A DNA stretch of 21,039 bases. Source: JBGQJN01 sp964423175 (GTDB lineage: Bacteria > Patescibacteriota > Minisyncoccia > 2-02-FULL-40-12 > IGHO2-01-FULL-4-A). This document shows positions 5,942-14,069 of this stretch, piece after piece. Under the pieces are notes generated by a model that saw only the letters and a program-made list of their open reading frames with translations, did not search any database and was not told where the DNA came from. The translations under genes and the position numbers were made by a program. Within the stretch, counting starts at the first letter, position 1. Each line of letters opens with the position of its first letter. The stretch lies in NCBI GenBank assembly GCA_964423175.1, contig CAYRDM010000009.1, forward strand, positions 1 through 21,039, in the 5' to 3' direction.

Positions 5942-7555
5942 ATGAGATCAAGAAGATTCTGTTTTTTACTGGTCTTTTCACTTTTTTGTTTCAGACCCTT
6001 TGCCGGTCAGGATAAAAACAAAATATCAAACCAATCCCCGGGGATAGTACAAGTAACCTCGGGCAGGATTTTTTTGGGAAGAAGTAAATTTGGAACCGGG
6101 CTTTGTCTTGATGTTCCCTGTTTGCATGTACTAACCAACTATCATGTGTCGCAATATATAGGGAGCGGTATAAAAGTTGAGGGAGAGAAAGTTTCAAATG
6201 TTCAGGTCGTAAGTGGAAGGAATGACGACAACGCAGTGGACGTAGTGAACGTTTCCGATACCGCTTCTTTTAAATTTAATCCTGACCAGGATCTCTCTTT
6301 GTTGACACTCGAAGAGCCTCTTAAGAATATTTTCTCAAAGCCTGTGTTTGCTACTTATCAGCCTAAAATCGGCCAAGAAGTTTCTACCATAGCCAGACAT
6401 GAAAATGAAACTGATAGACAGACCGGGCGGATTATTAATGTTAAGATATCTGCAAAATACTCTTCTCATCAGGCGACTCTTTCCCAATTGGACCATCTTT
6501 TAGTCAGTTCGCCGGCGCGCGGAGGTAATAGCGGCGGAATAGTCTATGACGCTGATGGTTTAATCATAGGCATTATTTATGCTCAGGCAAAAGAGATTAG
6601 CCCTGATAGTAAGGGTAAGATGATAGGTGCTTTGGCGTTGCCGATCATAAATGTTTCTAGATTTTTGAAGAAAGAGAATAGCGCCCTGTGGGCTCAGCTC
6701 TTTTGTAATGGATCTGAGTGTTTTGATGAAGAAATTTTAAAAAAAGACAAGAACGAAGTCCTTAAATCCTCAATCGCCCCTGTAATACCATTGCCTAGCC
6801 CCATAGAAATTGAACCAGAAGAGATTAGACTTGATCTTTCAGAAAATTTAGACCCGGAGACTTATGGTCTGATTAGCAAATTAAAGCAAAATACAGAACA
6901 GCATCTATCCAAAATGAACAATATTTTTGCGGAACAATATTTAGAAATGTGGGGTGATGGTAAACCCAAAGAAATATGGAGACATGAAGTGGCGATATTT
7001 GATGGGAAACAAGTTTTTAAAGAAATAAATGTAGATGGTAGTTTTGGTGAGGAATCTACCCAGCTCCCCTTTCCAAAGGAGGGTATAATACCAGGCGACC
7101 AATGGTCGGCATTATTTAGAGACATTTTGTCATCCGGTGTAAGAATTAACTATCAAGCCAGAAATGTTTTTGGAAATAAAACATCATATACATTCAACTA
7201 CAGAGCAAGTTCTCAGGATGGAATGTGTCTATTTAGAGAGCGTATAGGAAAAAAGGAAAATTCTTGGGAAGGTTATGTTGCTTGTTCGGCGCAGATAATT
7301 ACCGATCAGGAATTAAATGTAATCGAAATTACTCAGGAATTATTTCCTGCTAAAAGCAGGATAGTATCGTTCGAAAAGACAACGGTTAGGTATGGTTGGG
7401 TTTATTTTAAAGAAAATGAGCATCCTCTTTGGTTGCCATTAGACATAAGAGTAGACGCCAGATTTAATAATGGCAGAAAGTACTATGCTTATGGCGTTTG
7501 GAAGAATTATCACAGGTTTGAAAGTAGCTCTCACATAATAAAGTGGGTTCAATAA
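5942..7555 (+). CDS. Secreted trypsin-like serine protease with an unassigned C-terminal domain
   Basis: A 537-residue protein. Residues 1-22 look like a signal peptide (basic MRSRR, hydrophobic 6-20, likely cut near FAG-QD), so it should act outside the membrane. Residues about 30-255 fit a chymotrypsin-fold protease: His68 in LTNYHVS, Asp117 in PDQDLSLLTLE, and Ser197 in RGGNSGGIV form the expected triad. A linker with acidic and Pro-rich stretches (about 270-300) leads to a C-terminal domain (about 330-537) rich in beta-strand patterns and ending WKNYHRFES. It resembles, from memory, a domain in secreted acidobacterial proteins. The start is supported by AAGGAAG upstream. It is flanked by its own promoter and terminator, unlike its housekeeping neighbours, so it may have been acquired by transfer. 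Substrate unknown. Confidence 0.88.
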   Translation: MRSRRFCFLLVFSLFCFRPFAGQDKNKISNQSPGIVQVTSGRIFLGRSKFGTGLCLDVPCLHVLTNYHVSQYIGSGIKVEGEKVSNVQVVSGRNDDNAVDVVNVSDTASFKFNPDQDLSLLTLEEPLKNIFSKPVFATYQPKIGQEVSTIARHENETDRQTGRIINVKISAKYSSHQATLSQLDHLLVSSPARGGNSGGIVYDADGLIIGIIYAQAKEISPDSKGKMIGALALPIINVSRFLKKENSALWAQLFCNGSECFDEEILKKDKNEVLKSSIAPVIPLPSPIEIEPEEIRLDLSENLDPETYGLISKLKQNTEQHLSKMNNIFAEQYLEMWGDGKPKEIWRHEVAIFDGKQVFKEINVDGSFGEESTQLPFPKEGIIPGDQWSALFRDILSSGVRINYQARNVFGNKTSYTFNYRASSQDGMCLFRERIGKKENSWEGYVACSAQIITDQELNVIEITQELFPAKSRIVSFEKTTVRYGWVYFKENEHPLWLPLDIRVDARFNNGRKYYAYGVWKNYHRFESSSHIIKWVQ

Positions 7556-7575
7556 AATATTTTTTCTATTTTTAG

Positions 7576-7608
7576 CCAGGTTTAACGCCTGGTTTTATTT
7601 TTTTTATT
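7576..7608 (+). terminator. Terminator of the protease gene
   Basis: CCAGG-TTTAACG-CCTGG (7576-7592), extendable by one wobble and one A-T pair, is followed by a long T-rich tract (TTTTATTTTTTTTATT). Confidence 0.85.
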
Positions 7609-7639
7609 TATTTGCCAAGTTATCAACAAAAAAGCAACA

Positions 7640-7667
7640 TTGCACATGTTTCAGGTGATGCTAAAAT
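7640..7667 (+). promoter_or_regulatory. Possible leaderless promoter of dnaE
   Basis: TTGCAC (7640-7645), a 16-nt spacer and TAAAAT (7662-7667). The -10 ends 6 nt (TAGAGC) before the ATG at 7674, and no Shine-Dalgarno is present. Confidence 0.5.
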
Positions 7668-7673
7668 TAGAGC

Positions 7674-10600
7674 ATGAAATTCGTCCACCTCCACACTCAC
7701 ACCCATTATTCTCTTCTAGACGGTTTAACAAGGGTTGATGAATTGGTGGCACGTGTAAAAGAACTCGGCATGGATTCTATAGCTATTACTGACCACGGTG
7801 TCATGTACGGAGCAATAGAATTTTATCAAAAAGCTAAAAAGGCTGGTATCAAACCTATTATCGGTTGCGAAATGTATGTTACTGAGAATATGTACGACAA
7901 AAGACCGTCTGGTGGTTCGGGCAAGGGAAACGGTAGCTACCATCATTTGATACTTCTAGCGGAAAATAACGAGGGTTATAAAAATTTGATTAAATTGGTT
8001 ACGGCCGCTCACACCGAGGGCTTTTATTATAAGCCTAGGGTAGATAAAAATCTTTTGAGGAAACATCACGAGGGTATTATCGCGCTATCTGCATGTTTAG
8101 GCGGAGAGGTTTCTCGGGCAACTCTTTCCGGTCAAAAAGACAAAGCAAAAAAGATAGCCTTAGATTTCCAAGATATATTCGGCAAAGACAACTTTTTCAT
8201 TGAGCTTCAGCGACACGAGGGCATAGAAGATCAAAACTTTGTTACCCCAAAATTAATTGAGCTTGCAAAGGAAATGAATATCCCTGTAGTTGCAACTCAA
8301 GATTCTCACTATTTGCGTTCTGATGATGCTCATGCTCACGATGTTCTTCTCGCGGTGCAGACTGGCAGTGAGGTTAATGACAAAGACAGGCTCACTCTTA
8401 AAAATGATGACTTTTCTGTTCTGCCCCCTGAAAAAATGTATGAAAAATTTTCTGATATTACCGAAGCCCTTGAGAACACAGTTAAAATTTCTGAAAGATG
8501 CAATGTTGAACTAACTTTGGGTAAATTTGTCTTTCCTGACTTTCCGTTAGAACCTGGTAAAACTGCAGATCAGATGCTTGATGAGCTTACTTTAAAAGGT
8601 GCACAAGAGCGTGATTTGGCAAATAAACCAGAATATGAAGAAAGAAGACTTTTCGAACTAGAAATAATTAAGAACAAAAGTTATTCTCCATATTTCTTGG
8701 TTGTCGCAGATCTTTTGGCTTTTTCTAGAGAATCTGGAATTTATACAACTGTCAGAGGTTCTGCAGCAGGTTCTCTTGTGGCCTATCTCTCAGGTATTAC
8801 GAACGTTGATCCAATTGAATTCAAGCTCCCTTTTGAAAGATTTTTAAATCCCTTTAGACCTTCCGCTCCCGATATAGACATGGATTTTGCTGACAATCGA
8901 AGGCAGGAGGTTATAGACTATACGAAGAGAAAATACGGAACTGATAAAGTCGCACAAATAGGTACATTCGGTACCATGCTTGCCCGCGGTGCGGTCAGAG
9001 ATGTCGCTCGTGCTTTGGGCAAGTCATATGAGATTGGAGATAAAATAGCCAAACTTATTCCGATGGGTTCACAGGGTTTTCCGATGACTGTAGAAAATGC
9101 GATGCAACTTGAACCGGATCTCAAGCAGCTTTATCAGCGCGATGAAGAGGTTCGCTTGATATTAGATATATCCAAGAAACTTGAAGGAACAGTCAGACAT
9201 ATGTCAGTTCACGCCGCAGGAGTTGTAATTTCTCCCAAGCCTCTTATCGAATATACACCTTTGCAATTTGACCCAAATGGAACTGATAACCTCATTACCC
9301 AGTACGATATGTATACAATCGGCGAAGATGGTGTTGGATTAACAAAGTTGGATTTTCTTGGAATTCGTAACTTGGCAATTTTAGAAAATGCCGTGAAATT
9401 GGTCCAAGAACATAGAGGGGTAAAAATTGATATAGAAAAAATTCCTTTTGATGATCCTACAACCTTCGAGATGCTTGCTCGCGGAGAAACAGAAGGATTG
9501 TTTCAATTGAATGGTTCCGGCATGACTAAATATTTAGTTGAACTAAAGCCAACGAGTATTTATGACATAAACGCTATGATCGCTTTGTACCGCCCGGGGC
9601 CTATTAAAAACATCCCAGAGTACATCTCCCGCAAACATGGCCGCAAAAAAATAGAATATTTCCATCCTAAGGCTCAGCAATTTTTAGAAAAATCATATGG
9701 GATATTGGTTTATCAAGATGACCTCTTGTCGACAGCTTTGGAATTGGCCGGTTACAATTGGGAAACAGTAGATAAGTTCAGAAAGGCGGTTGGTAAGAAA
9801 ATTCCAGCAGAAATGGCCAAGCAACATCAAATTTTCGTTGAAGGTTGCCAGACTCACAGCGGAATAAGCAAAAAAGAAGCCGAGGATATCTGGAATTTAT
9901 TCGAACCATTCCAAGGCTATGGTTTTAACAAGGCCCATGCTGCTTGTTATGGGCGTGTGGCTTACCAGACTGCTTATATGAAGGCTCATTTCCCCGCCGA
10001 GTATATGTGTGCTGTTCTGAGTGCTGAATCAGGTGATACTGAGAAGATCGCGCAGATTATTGTTGAGTGCCAGAGAATGAAGATTCCAGTTTTGGCCCCG
10101 GACATAAACCATTCTCTAAAAGATTTTACGGTAATAAAAGGAAATAATAATGAAACCGGTAAAGATCAAATAAGGTTTGGATTACTGACAATAAAAAATG
10201 TTGGAGAAAATGTTGTTAACTCTATAATAAGTGAGCGACAAAAAACCGGAATATTCAAAAGCCTGGATGAATTTGTTACTAGGATTCATGATAAGGATCT
10301 AAACAAAAAATCTTTAGAGAGCTTAGTGAAGGCTGGCGCATTGGATAATTTTGGTGAGAGGGGTTCACTTTTGGCTAGCACTGATCAGCTTCTCTATTAT
10401 TCTAGAGAAAGTCGTAAGGCTCATTCTACGAATCAGGTAAGTCTTTTTGGCGGTTCAGATTCAGAAGTCTCCCTTCCCCCATTGAGATTGGTTATGGCCG
10501 ATCCTATATCTAGAGCAGAGAAATTAATGTGGGAAAAAGAATTGTTAGGGTTGTTTATTACGGATCACCCACTTAAGGACTACCAAAGGCAATTTAATTT

Positions 10601-10901
10601 TGAAAAAGATTTAACAAAGATAAAAGACCTACCGGCAAAAAGTAATTCAAGCTTTAAGATTGGTGGAATGGTTACAAAGATTCAAAAAATCACGACTAAG
10701 CAAGGCAAACCCATGATTTTTTCTTGGGTGGAAGATCTGACGGGCAAAATAGAAACAGTTGTTTTCCCAAATGTGCTCGAGGCCAATCCTGATGCATTTC
10801 AGGAGAATAGAATACTTATTATTAGGGGCAAGCTAAACGATAGAGATGGCGTGCCTAAACTTCTCTGTGATGAAGTAAGATCTTTGGCACTTGTCGCCTA
10901 A
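7674..10901 (+). CDS. dnaE: DNA polymerase III alpha subunit
   Basis: The replicative polymerase catalytic subunit, 1075 residues, somewhat shorter than the usual 1150 or so. The N-terminal PHP domain (about 1-270) has HLHTHTHYSLLDG (5-17), ITDHGVMYG, a Glu in GCEMYV, His in YHHLILLAE and DSHYL, so the metal ligands look largely intact, unlike E. coli DnaE. The polymerase core carries PDIDMDFAD (catalytic Asp pair) and KLDFLGIRNL (third Asp), with RGSAAGSLVAYLSGIT and FNKAHAACYGRVAYQTAYMK further along. Helix-hairpin-helix and OB regions close the protein; SFKIGGMVTKIQKITTKQGK (starting near residue 996) is the OB fold. It has little after the OB domain, so the tau-binding tail is short or missing. 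A hairpin with a T-tract follows the stop. Confidence 0.97.
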   Translation: MKFVHLHTHTHYSLLDGLTRVDELVARVKELGMDSIAITDHGVMYGAIEFYQKAKKAGIKPIIGCEMYVTENMYDKRPSGGSGKGNGSYHHLILLAENNEGYKNLIKLVTAAHTEGFYYKPRVDKNLLRKHHEGIIALSACLGGEVSRATLSGQKDKAKKIALDFQDIFGKDNFFIELQRHEGIEDQNFVTPKLIELAKEMNIPVVATQDSHYLRSDDAHAHDVLLAVQTGSEVNDKDRLTLKNDDFSVLPPEKMYEKFSDITEALENTVKISERCNVELTLGKFVFPDFPLEPGKTADQMLDELTLKGAQERDLANKPEYEERRLFELEIIKNKSYSPYFLVVADLLAFSRESGIYTTVRGSAAGSLVAYLSGITNVDPIEFKLPFERFLNPFRPSAPDIDMDFADNRRQEVIDYTKRKYGTDKVAQIGTFGTMLARGAVRDVARALGKSYEIGDKIAKLIPMGSQGFPMTVENAMQLEPDLKQLYQRDEEVRLILDISKKLEGTVRHMSVHAAGVVISPKPLIEYTPLQFDPNGTDNLITQYDMYTIGEDGVGLTKLDFLGIRNLAILENAVKLVQEHRGVKIDIEKIPFDDPTTFEMLARGETEGLFQLNGSGMTKYLVELKPTSIYDINAMIALYRPGPIKNIPEYISRKHGRKKIEYFHPKAQQFLEKSYGILVYQDDLLSTALELAGYNWETVDKFRKAVGKKIPAEMAKQHQIFVEGCQTHSGISKKEAEDIWNLFEPFQGYGFNKAHAACYGRVAYQTAYMKAHFPAEYMCAVLSAESGDTEKIAQIIVECQRMKIPVLAPDINHSLKDFTVIKGNNNETGKDQIRFGLLTIKNVGENVVNSIISERQKTGIFKSLDEFVTRIHDKDLNKKSLESLVKAGALDNFGERGSLLASTDQLLYYSRESRKAHSTNQVSLFGGSDSEVSLPPLRLVMADPISRAEKLMWEKELLGLFITDHPLKDYQRQFNFEKDLTKIKDLPAKSNSSFKIGGMVTKIQKITTKQGKPMIFSWVEDLTGKIETVVFPNVLEANPDAFQENRILIIRGKLNDRDGVPKLLCDEVRSLALVA

Positions 10902-10910
10902 AATACCCGG

Positions 10911-10945
10911 TTGATAATAGAGTCCTATTTTGATAGGATTTTATT
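10911..10945 (+). promoter_or_regulatory. Overlapping dnaE terminator-like hairpin and thrS promoter
   Basis: TCCTAT-TTTG-ATAGGA (10923-10938) followed by TTTTATT resembles a weak intrinsic terminator for dnaE. The same bases hold TTGATA (10911-10916), a 17-nt spacer and TAGGAT (10934-10939), whose last base is 6 nt before the thrS ATG. It could act as a terminator, as a leaderless promoter, or both. Confidence 0.5.
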
Positions 10946-12163
10946 ATGTCCGAAGAAATCAAATTAACGGATCACCGAGACATTGGTCGTGAGTTGGATT
11001 TGTTTAGTTTTCAGGAGATCTCACCCGGAGCTCCTTTTTGGCATCCAAAGGGAATGATAATTTTCAAAGAGCTTGAGAAGTTTTCTAGAGAAATAAATCA
11101 AGCGGATGGTTATCATGAAATATCAACCCCCATTCTTGTTAAGAAAGATGTTTTTGAGCAGTCAGGCCACTGGGAGCATTATCGCGACAATATGTTTTAT
11201 TTTACCAACCCTCGTGATGATAATGAGACTCTTGTGGTTAAACCCATGAATTGTCCCGAATCTACTTATGTTTATAATTCACAGATACGTAGCTATCGTG
11301 AATTGCCTCTTCGTCTTGCAGAAATAGGCAGGCTTCATAGAAATGAATTATCTGGGACTCTTGGTGGATTGTTCAGAGTTAGACAGATAACAATGGACGA
11401 TGCACATATTTATTGTTTGCCTGAACAGACTGAGGATGAGATCGTCAAAATAATTAAAACGGTAGCTGACTTTTATTCTTTGTTTGGTTTTAAAACTACA
11501 TATGTCCTTGCCACCAGACCCAATAATTTTCAGGGAGAAAAAAAAGATTGGGACTTTGGAGAGAAAGTCTTAGAGCAAGCTTTGAAGAAAAGTGGAGTTA
11601 AGTTTGATTTAGCCGAGGGCGAGGGTGCTTTTTATGGTCCCAAGATCGAGATGCATCTGAAAGATTCTCAAAATAGAGATTGGCAACTTGGAACTGCTCA
11701 GCTTGATATAGCAATGTTGCCTGAAAAATTTGATATTAAATACACGGATGATAAGGGCGAGAGGAAAAAACCTGCAGTTATTCACAGGGCCATTTTTGGT
11801 TCTTTCGAAAGGTTTATAGGTTTATTGTTGGAGCATACCGAAGGCAAACTTCCTTTGTGGCTATCCCCTGTTCAAGTTGTACTGGCAAATATAAATGATG
11901 AACATCTGGGCTTTGCACAAACTGTTTGCGATAGATTAAATGGTGAAGGAATCAGGGCGGAATTAAATTCTCAAGCAGAAACACTTGGCAAAAAGATAAG
12001 AGCAGCAGAGCTTCAGAAAGTGCCTTATATTGCCGTTATTGGTGGCAATGAAGTAAAAGGAGAATCTCTCGCTGTTAGAAAGAGAAGCGAGGGAGATATT
12101 GGTCAAATAAAAGTAAACGATTTTATCAGTAGATTGAAGATAGAGATCAAAAATAGAGAATAA
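10946..12163 (+). CDS. thrS: Threonyl-tRNA synthetase without N-terminal editing domains
   Basis: Class II synthetase that charges tRNA-Thr. It has 405 residues against about 640 for the usual bacterial enzyme. The sequence starts almost directly with the catalytic core (DHRDIGRELDLFSF, 9-22; normally near residue 245), so both the TGS and the editing (N2/SAD) domains are absent. The catalytic zinc ligands are visible: Cys103 (PMNCPES), His154 (DDAHIY) and His280 (VIHRAIFGSFERF). Motif 2 is RLAEIGRLHRNELSG (about 123-137) and motif 3 is around 280-300. The C-terminal anticodon-binding domain (about 306-400) is present. The start is well placed because no homologous upstream sequence exists; dnaE ends 44 nt before. 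Without editing, Ser-tRNA-Thr correction would need a separate protein. Confidence 0.96.
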   Translation: MSEEIKLTDHRDIGRELDLFSFQEISPGAPFWHPKGMIIFKELEKFSREINQADGYHEISTPILVKKDVFEQSGHWEHYRDNMFYFTNPRDDNETLVVKPMNCPESTYVYNSQIRSYRELPLRLAEIGRLHRNELSGTLGGLFRVRQITMDDAHIYCLPEQTEDEIVKIIKTVADFYSLFGFKTTYVLATRPNNFQGEKKDWDFGEKVLEQALKKSGVKFDLAEGEGAFYGPKIEMHLKDSQNRDWQLGTAQLDIAMLPEKFDIKYTDDKGERKKPAVIHRAIFGSFERFIGLLLEHTEGKLPLWLSPVQVVLANINDEHLGFAQTVCDRLNGEGIRAELNSQAETLGKKIRAAELQKVPYIAVIGGNEVKGESLAVRKRSEGDIGQIKVNDFISRLKIEIKNRE

Positions 12164-12164
12164 T

Positions 12165-12188
12165 AAAACCGCGCTTAAACGCGGTTTT
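12165..12188. terminator. Bidirectional terminator between thrS and the membrane-protein gene
   Basis: AAAACCGCG-CTTAAA-CGCGGTTTT is a perfect 9-bp stem with T-runs on both strands. The stop of the converging gene (12175-12177) lies in the loop, so one arm codes for its last residues. Confidence 0.9.
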
Positions 12189-12828
12189 CTGTTTTTGGTG
12201 ATTGTGTTAGCAGTATCCAGATTATCAGTGTCATGACAATTCCTAGAAGTATTATTTTTTGGCTGATTATCAGACCCAATACCACTATTTTGATGGTGTT
12301 GCCTAAGGCCATTACCCAGTAACCATTTTTAACTTTATAGCCGACGGCGCTTGGAACGCCAAGAATAATTCCGCAAAACGGTGTTATTCCCATCAAAAAT
12401 AGTCCTAAGTTGGGGTGGTCTTTGAACGCTTGATTTAGTTTTGATACTAATCTTTTTAAGAATAGTATGAAGTTGCCATCATTTGCTGAAAGGTCATATT
12501 GTCTAGGATCAAATCTTTTTAGGAACCACACCCCAGCTTTGGGGTATTTATGTTCAAGAAGAAAGCGCCCTCTCTTGAAAAACCAGAACCACATTACAAG
12601 ATCTATATTGCCGCACAAGGCACAGACTGCTAGCGCAACCGGGTAAGAATATCCTGCTTTGAGCCAGAATTGGACCGCCCATTCTCCGTTTACGAAAGCC
12701 AAAGATAGCAATCCTCCAAAATGGCTGAAGCGCATCATTATCACTGCTAGCCAAAAAAGTATGAAAGGAAGAAACTGATCTTTGGCTAAAAGGACTAAAT
12801 CAGCTAAATTTTGCCTTCGCCAGCGCAT
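12175..12828 (-). CDS. Integral membrane protein, DedA/small-multidrug-export-like
   Basis: The product has 217 residues from ATG 12828, which has AGGTG 5-6 nt upstream; an in-frame TTG just before is less likely. Several hydrophobic segments are visible: about 18-33 (FLPFILFWLAVIMMRF), 63-83, 141-157 (LFLMGITPFCGIILGV), 169-187 and 188-207. The stretch GITPFCGIILGVPSAVGYKV recalls the re-entrant G/P-rich loops of DedA/VTT-type or small multidrug export (Sm_multidrug_ex) proteins. That is a resemblance only, so the substrate is unknown. It converges on thrS and diverges from miaA with only 45 nt between start codons, so the two probably share a promoter region. Confidence 0.8.
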   Translation of the reverse strand: MRWRRQNLADLVLLAKDQFLPFILFWLAVIMMRFSHFGGLLSLAFVNGEWAVQFWLKAGYSYPVALAVCALCGNIDLVMWFWFFKRGRFLLEHKYPKAGVWFLKRFDPRQYDLSANDGNFILFLKRLVSKLNQAFKDHPNLGLFLMGITPFCGIILGVPSAVGYKVKNGYWVMALGNTIKIVVLGLIISQKIILLGIVMTLIIWILLTQSPKTENRV

Positions 12829-12873
12829 CAATCACCTGTTGTAAAAGGGCTATTATTGCTTTAGCTTTATGAT

Positions 12874-13830
12874 ATGACTGCCGGCTTGAAAAGTAAAATC
12901 TCAACAAGAAAACATAAGCCAGCCAAGGTTATAGTAATAGTTGGACCAACTGCTTCTGGCAAAACAGGGTTGTCTTTAAATTTGGCTAGGATTTTTAATG
13001 GAGCAATTGTTTCTGCGGATTCAAGGCAAATTTATAAGGGCTTGGATATAGGTACGGCTAAACCAACCAAAAAAGACATGGAAGGAATAAAACATTTTAT
13101 GCTGGATATAAGAAAGCCAAATGAGGATTACTCAGCTGGTCAGTATAAACGGGACGCCATAACGGCAATAAATAAGATATTAAAGTCGGGCAAGGTGCCA
13201 ATTATTGTTGGCGGTACAGGTCTTTACGTTTCTTCGATAGTTGATAATTTGAGTTTCCCAGAAATTAAAGAAAATAAAAAATTAAGGTTGAGCCTTGAAG
13301 AGGAAATTGAAAAGGAGGGCATAGATTCTGTTTATAAAAAACTAATAGAAATAGATCCTGAGGCCGCGTATATTGTTGATCCTAAAAATCCCAGGAGGAT
13401 TATTAGAGCATTGGAGATAGCTATTTTAAGTAAGCGACCCTTTTCCCAACAGAGGGAAAGCGGCAATCCTCTGTTTGATTTTTTACAAATTGGCCTCAAG
13501 GTTAATCCAGATGTTTTAAAGGAAAGAATAAAAAGACGTACTCAGGAAATGATTAAGTTGGGTCTAGTGGAGGAGACGCAGAAGATTATTAAAAAATATG
13601 ATTCTAGTCTCAAGCCTTTAGATGCGATAGGATATCGGGAAATAATAATTTTTTTAAAAAATATAATAAATCTTCATGAAGCTGAGGATCTAATAAACAA
13701 AAACACCTGGCACTATGCTAAGCGTCAGATGTCTTGGTTCAAAAGGGATCAGAGAATAAAGTGGTTTGATACTTCTGAAACAAACTTCGAGAGAAAGATA
13801 TTTTCTGAAGTTAAAGAATTTGTAGGATAA
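12874..13830 (+). CDS. miaA: tRNA dimethylallyltransferase
   Basis: Transfers an isopentenyl group from dimethylallyl diphosphate to N6 of A37 in tRNAs reading UNN codons. The 318-residue protein has the P-loop GPTASGKT (24-31), ADSRQIYKGLDIGTAKPT (about 46-63), IIVGGTGLYVSSIVD (about 110-124), NPRRIIRALEI (about 172-182) and the late AIGYREI motif. The N-terminus has about 17 residues before the first strand, slightly longer than usual, so an internal start is possible. A -35/-10-like pair (TTGTAA, 17 nt, TAGCTT ending 6 nt before ATG) would fit the leaderless pattern but is weak. No terminator is seen; it ends 2 nt from the stop of the converging gene. With trmD it gives two anticodon-adjacent position-37 modifiers in one window. 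Confidence 0.97.
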   Translation: MTAGLKSKISTRKHKPAKVIVIVGPTASGKTGLSLNLARIFNGAIVSADSRQIYKGLDIGTAKPTKKDMEGIKHFMLDIRKPNEDYSAGQYKRDAITAINKILKSGKVPIIVGGTGLYVSSIVDNLSFPEIKENKKLRLSLEEEIEKEGIDSVYKKLIEIDPEAAYIVDPKNPRRIIRALEIAILSKRPFSQQRESGNPLFDFLQIGLKVNPDVLKERIKRRTQEMIKLGLVEETQKIIKKYDSSLKPLDAIGYREIIIFLKNIINLHEAEDLINKNTWHYAKRQMSWFKRDQRIKWFDTSETNFERKIFSEVKEFVG

Positions 13831-13832
13831 TT

Positions 13833-14069
13833 TTATGCCGAGGCCTTTCTCTTTTTGACTTCGTCGAGACCTATTTTTGTCATTCTCTTTCTTTCCATGG
13901 CCAGGTTCGACTCTTCAGCAGCTAATCTTTTTGCTTTTTCGACGGAGCTCTCTACCTCTATTGGCCCTCTTGTTCTAAGATCAGTTCTAGGATCGTCTGA
14001 CTTTTGGCTTGAAAGTGGAAATTCCATTCTTGCTAACTTGGCGGTTGCCTTTTTGTTAGTTTTTTTCAT
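13833..14069 (-). CDS. Unknown small charged protein coupled to gatB
   Basis: Function not recognised. A 78-residue, strongly basic and charged product with a predicted helix in the second half (VEKAKRLAAEESNLAMERKR, about 43-62) and a disordered-looking first half (SSQKSDDPRTDLRTRG). It has no cysteine, signal peptide or membrane segment. Its ATG overlaps the gatB TGA stop as ATGA, a classic coupling arrangement, so it is probably translated with gatB. An opposite-strand frame of 72 codons also spans this region, but its frame has no start signal. The coupling makes the leftward frame more likely. Confidence 0.65.
   Translation of the reverse strand: MKKTNKKATAKLARMEFPLSSQKSDDPRTDLRTRGPIEVESSVEKAKRLAAEESNLAMERKRMTKIGLDEVKKRKASA

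Noticed and set aside
7620..7628. TTATCAACA, one change from a DnaA box
   Set aside because: A single copy before dnaE; no cluster, AT-rich unwinding region or dnaA/dnaN nearby to support an origin.
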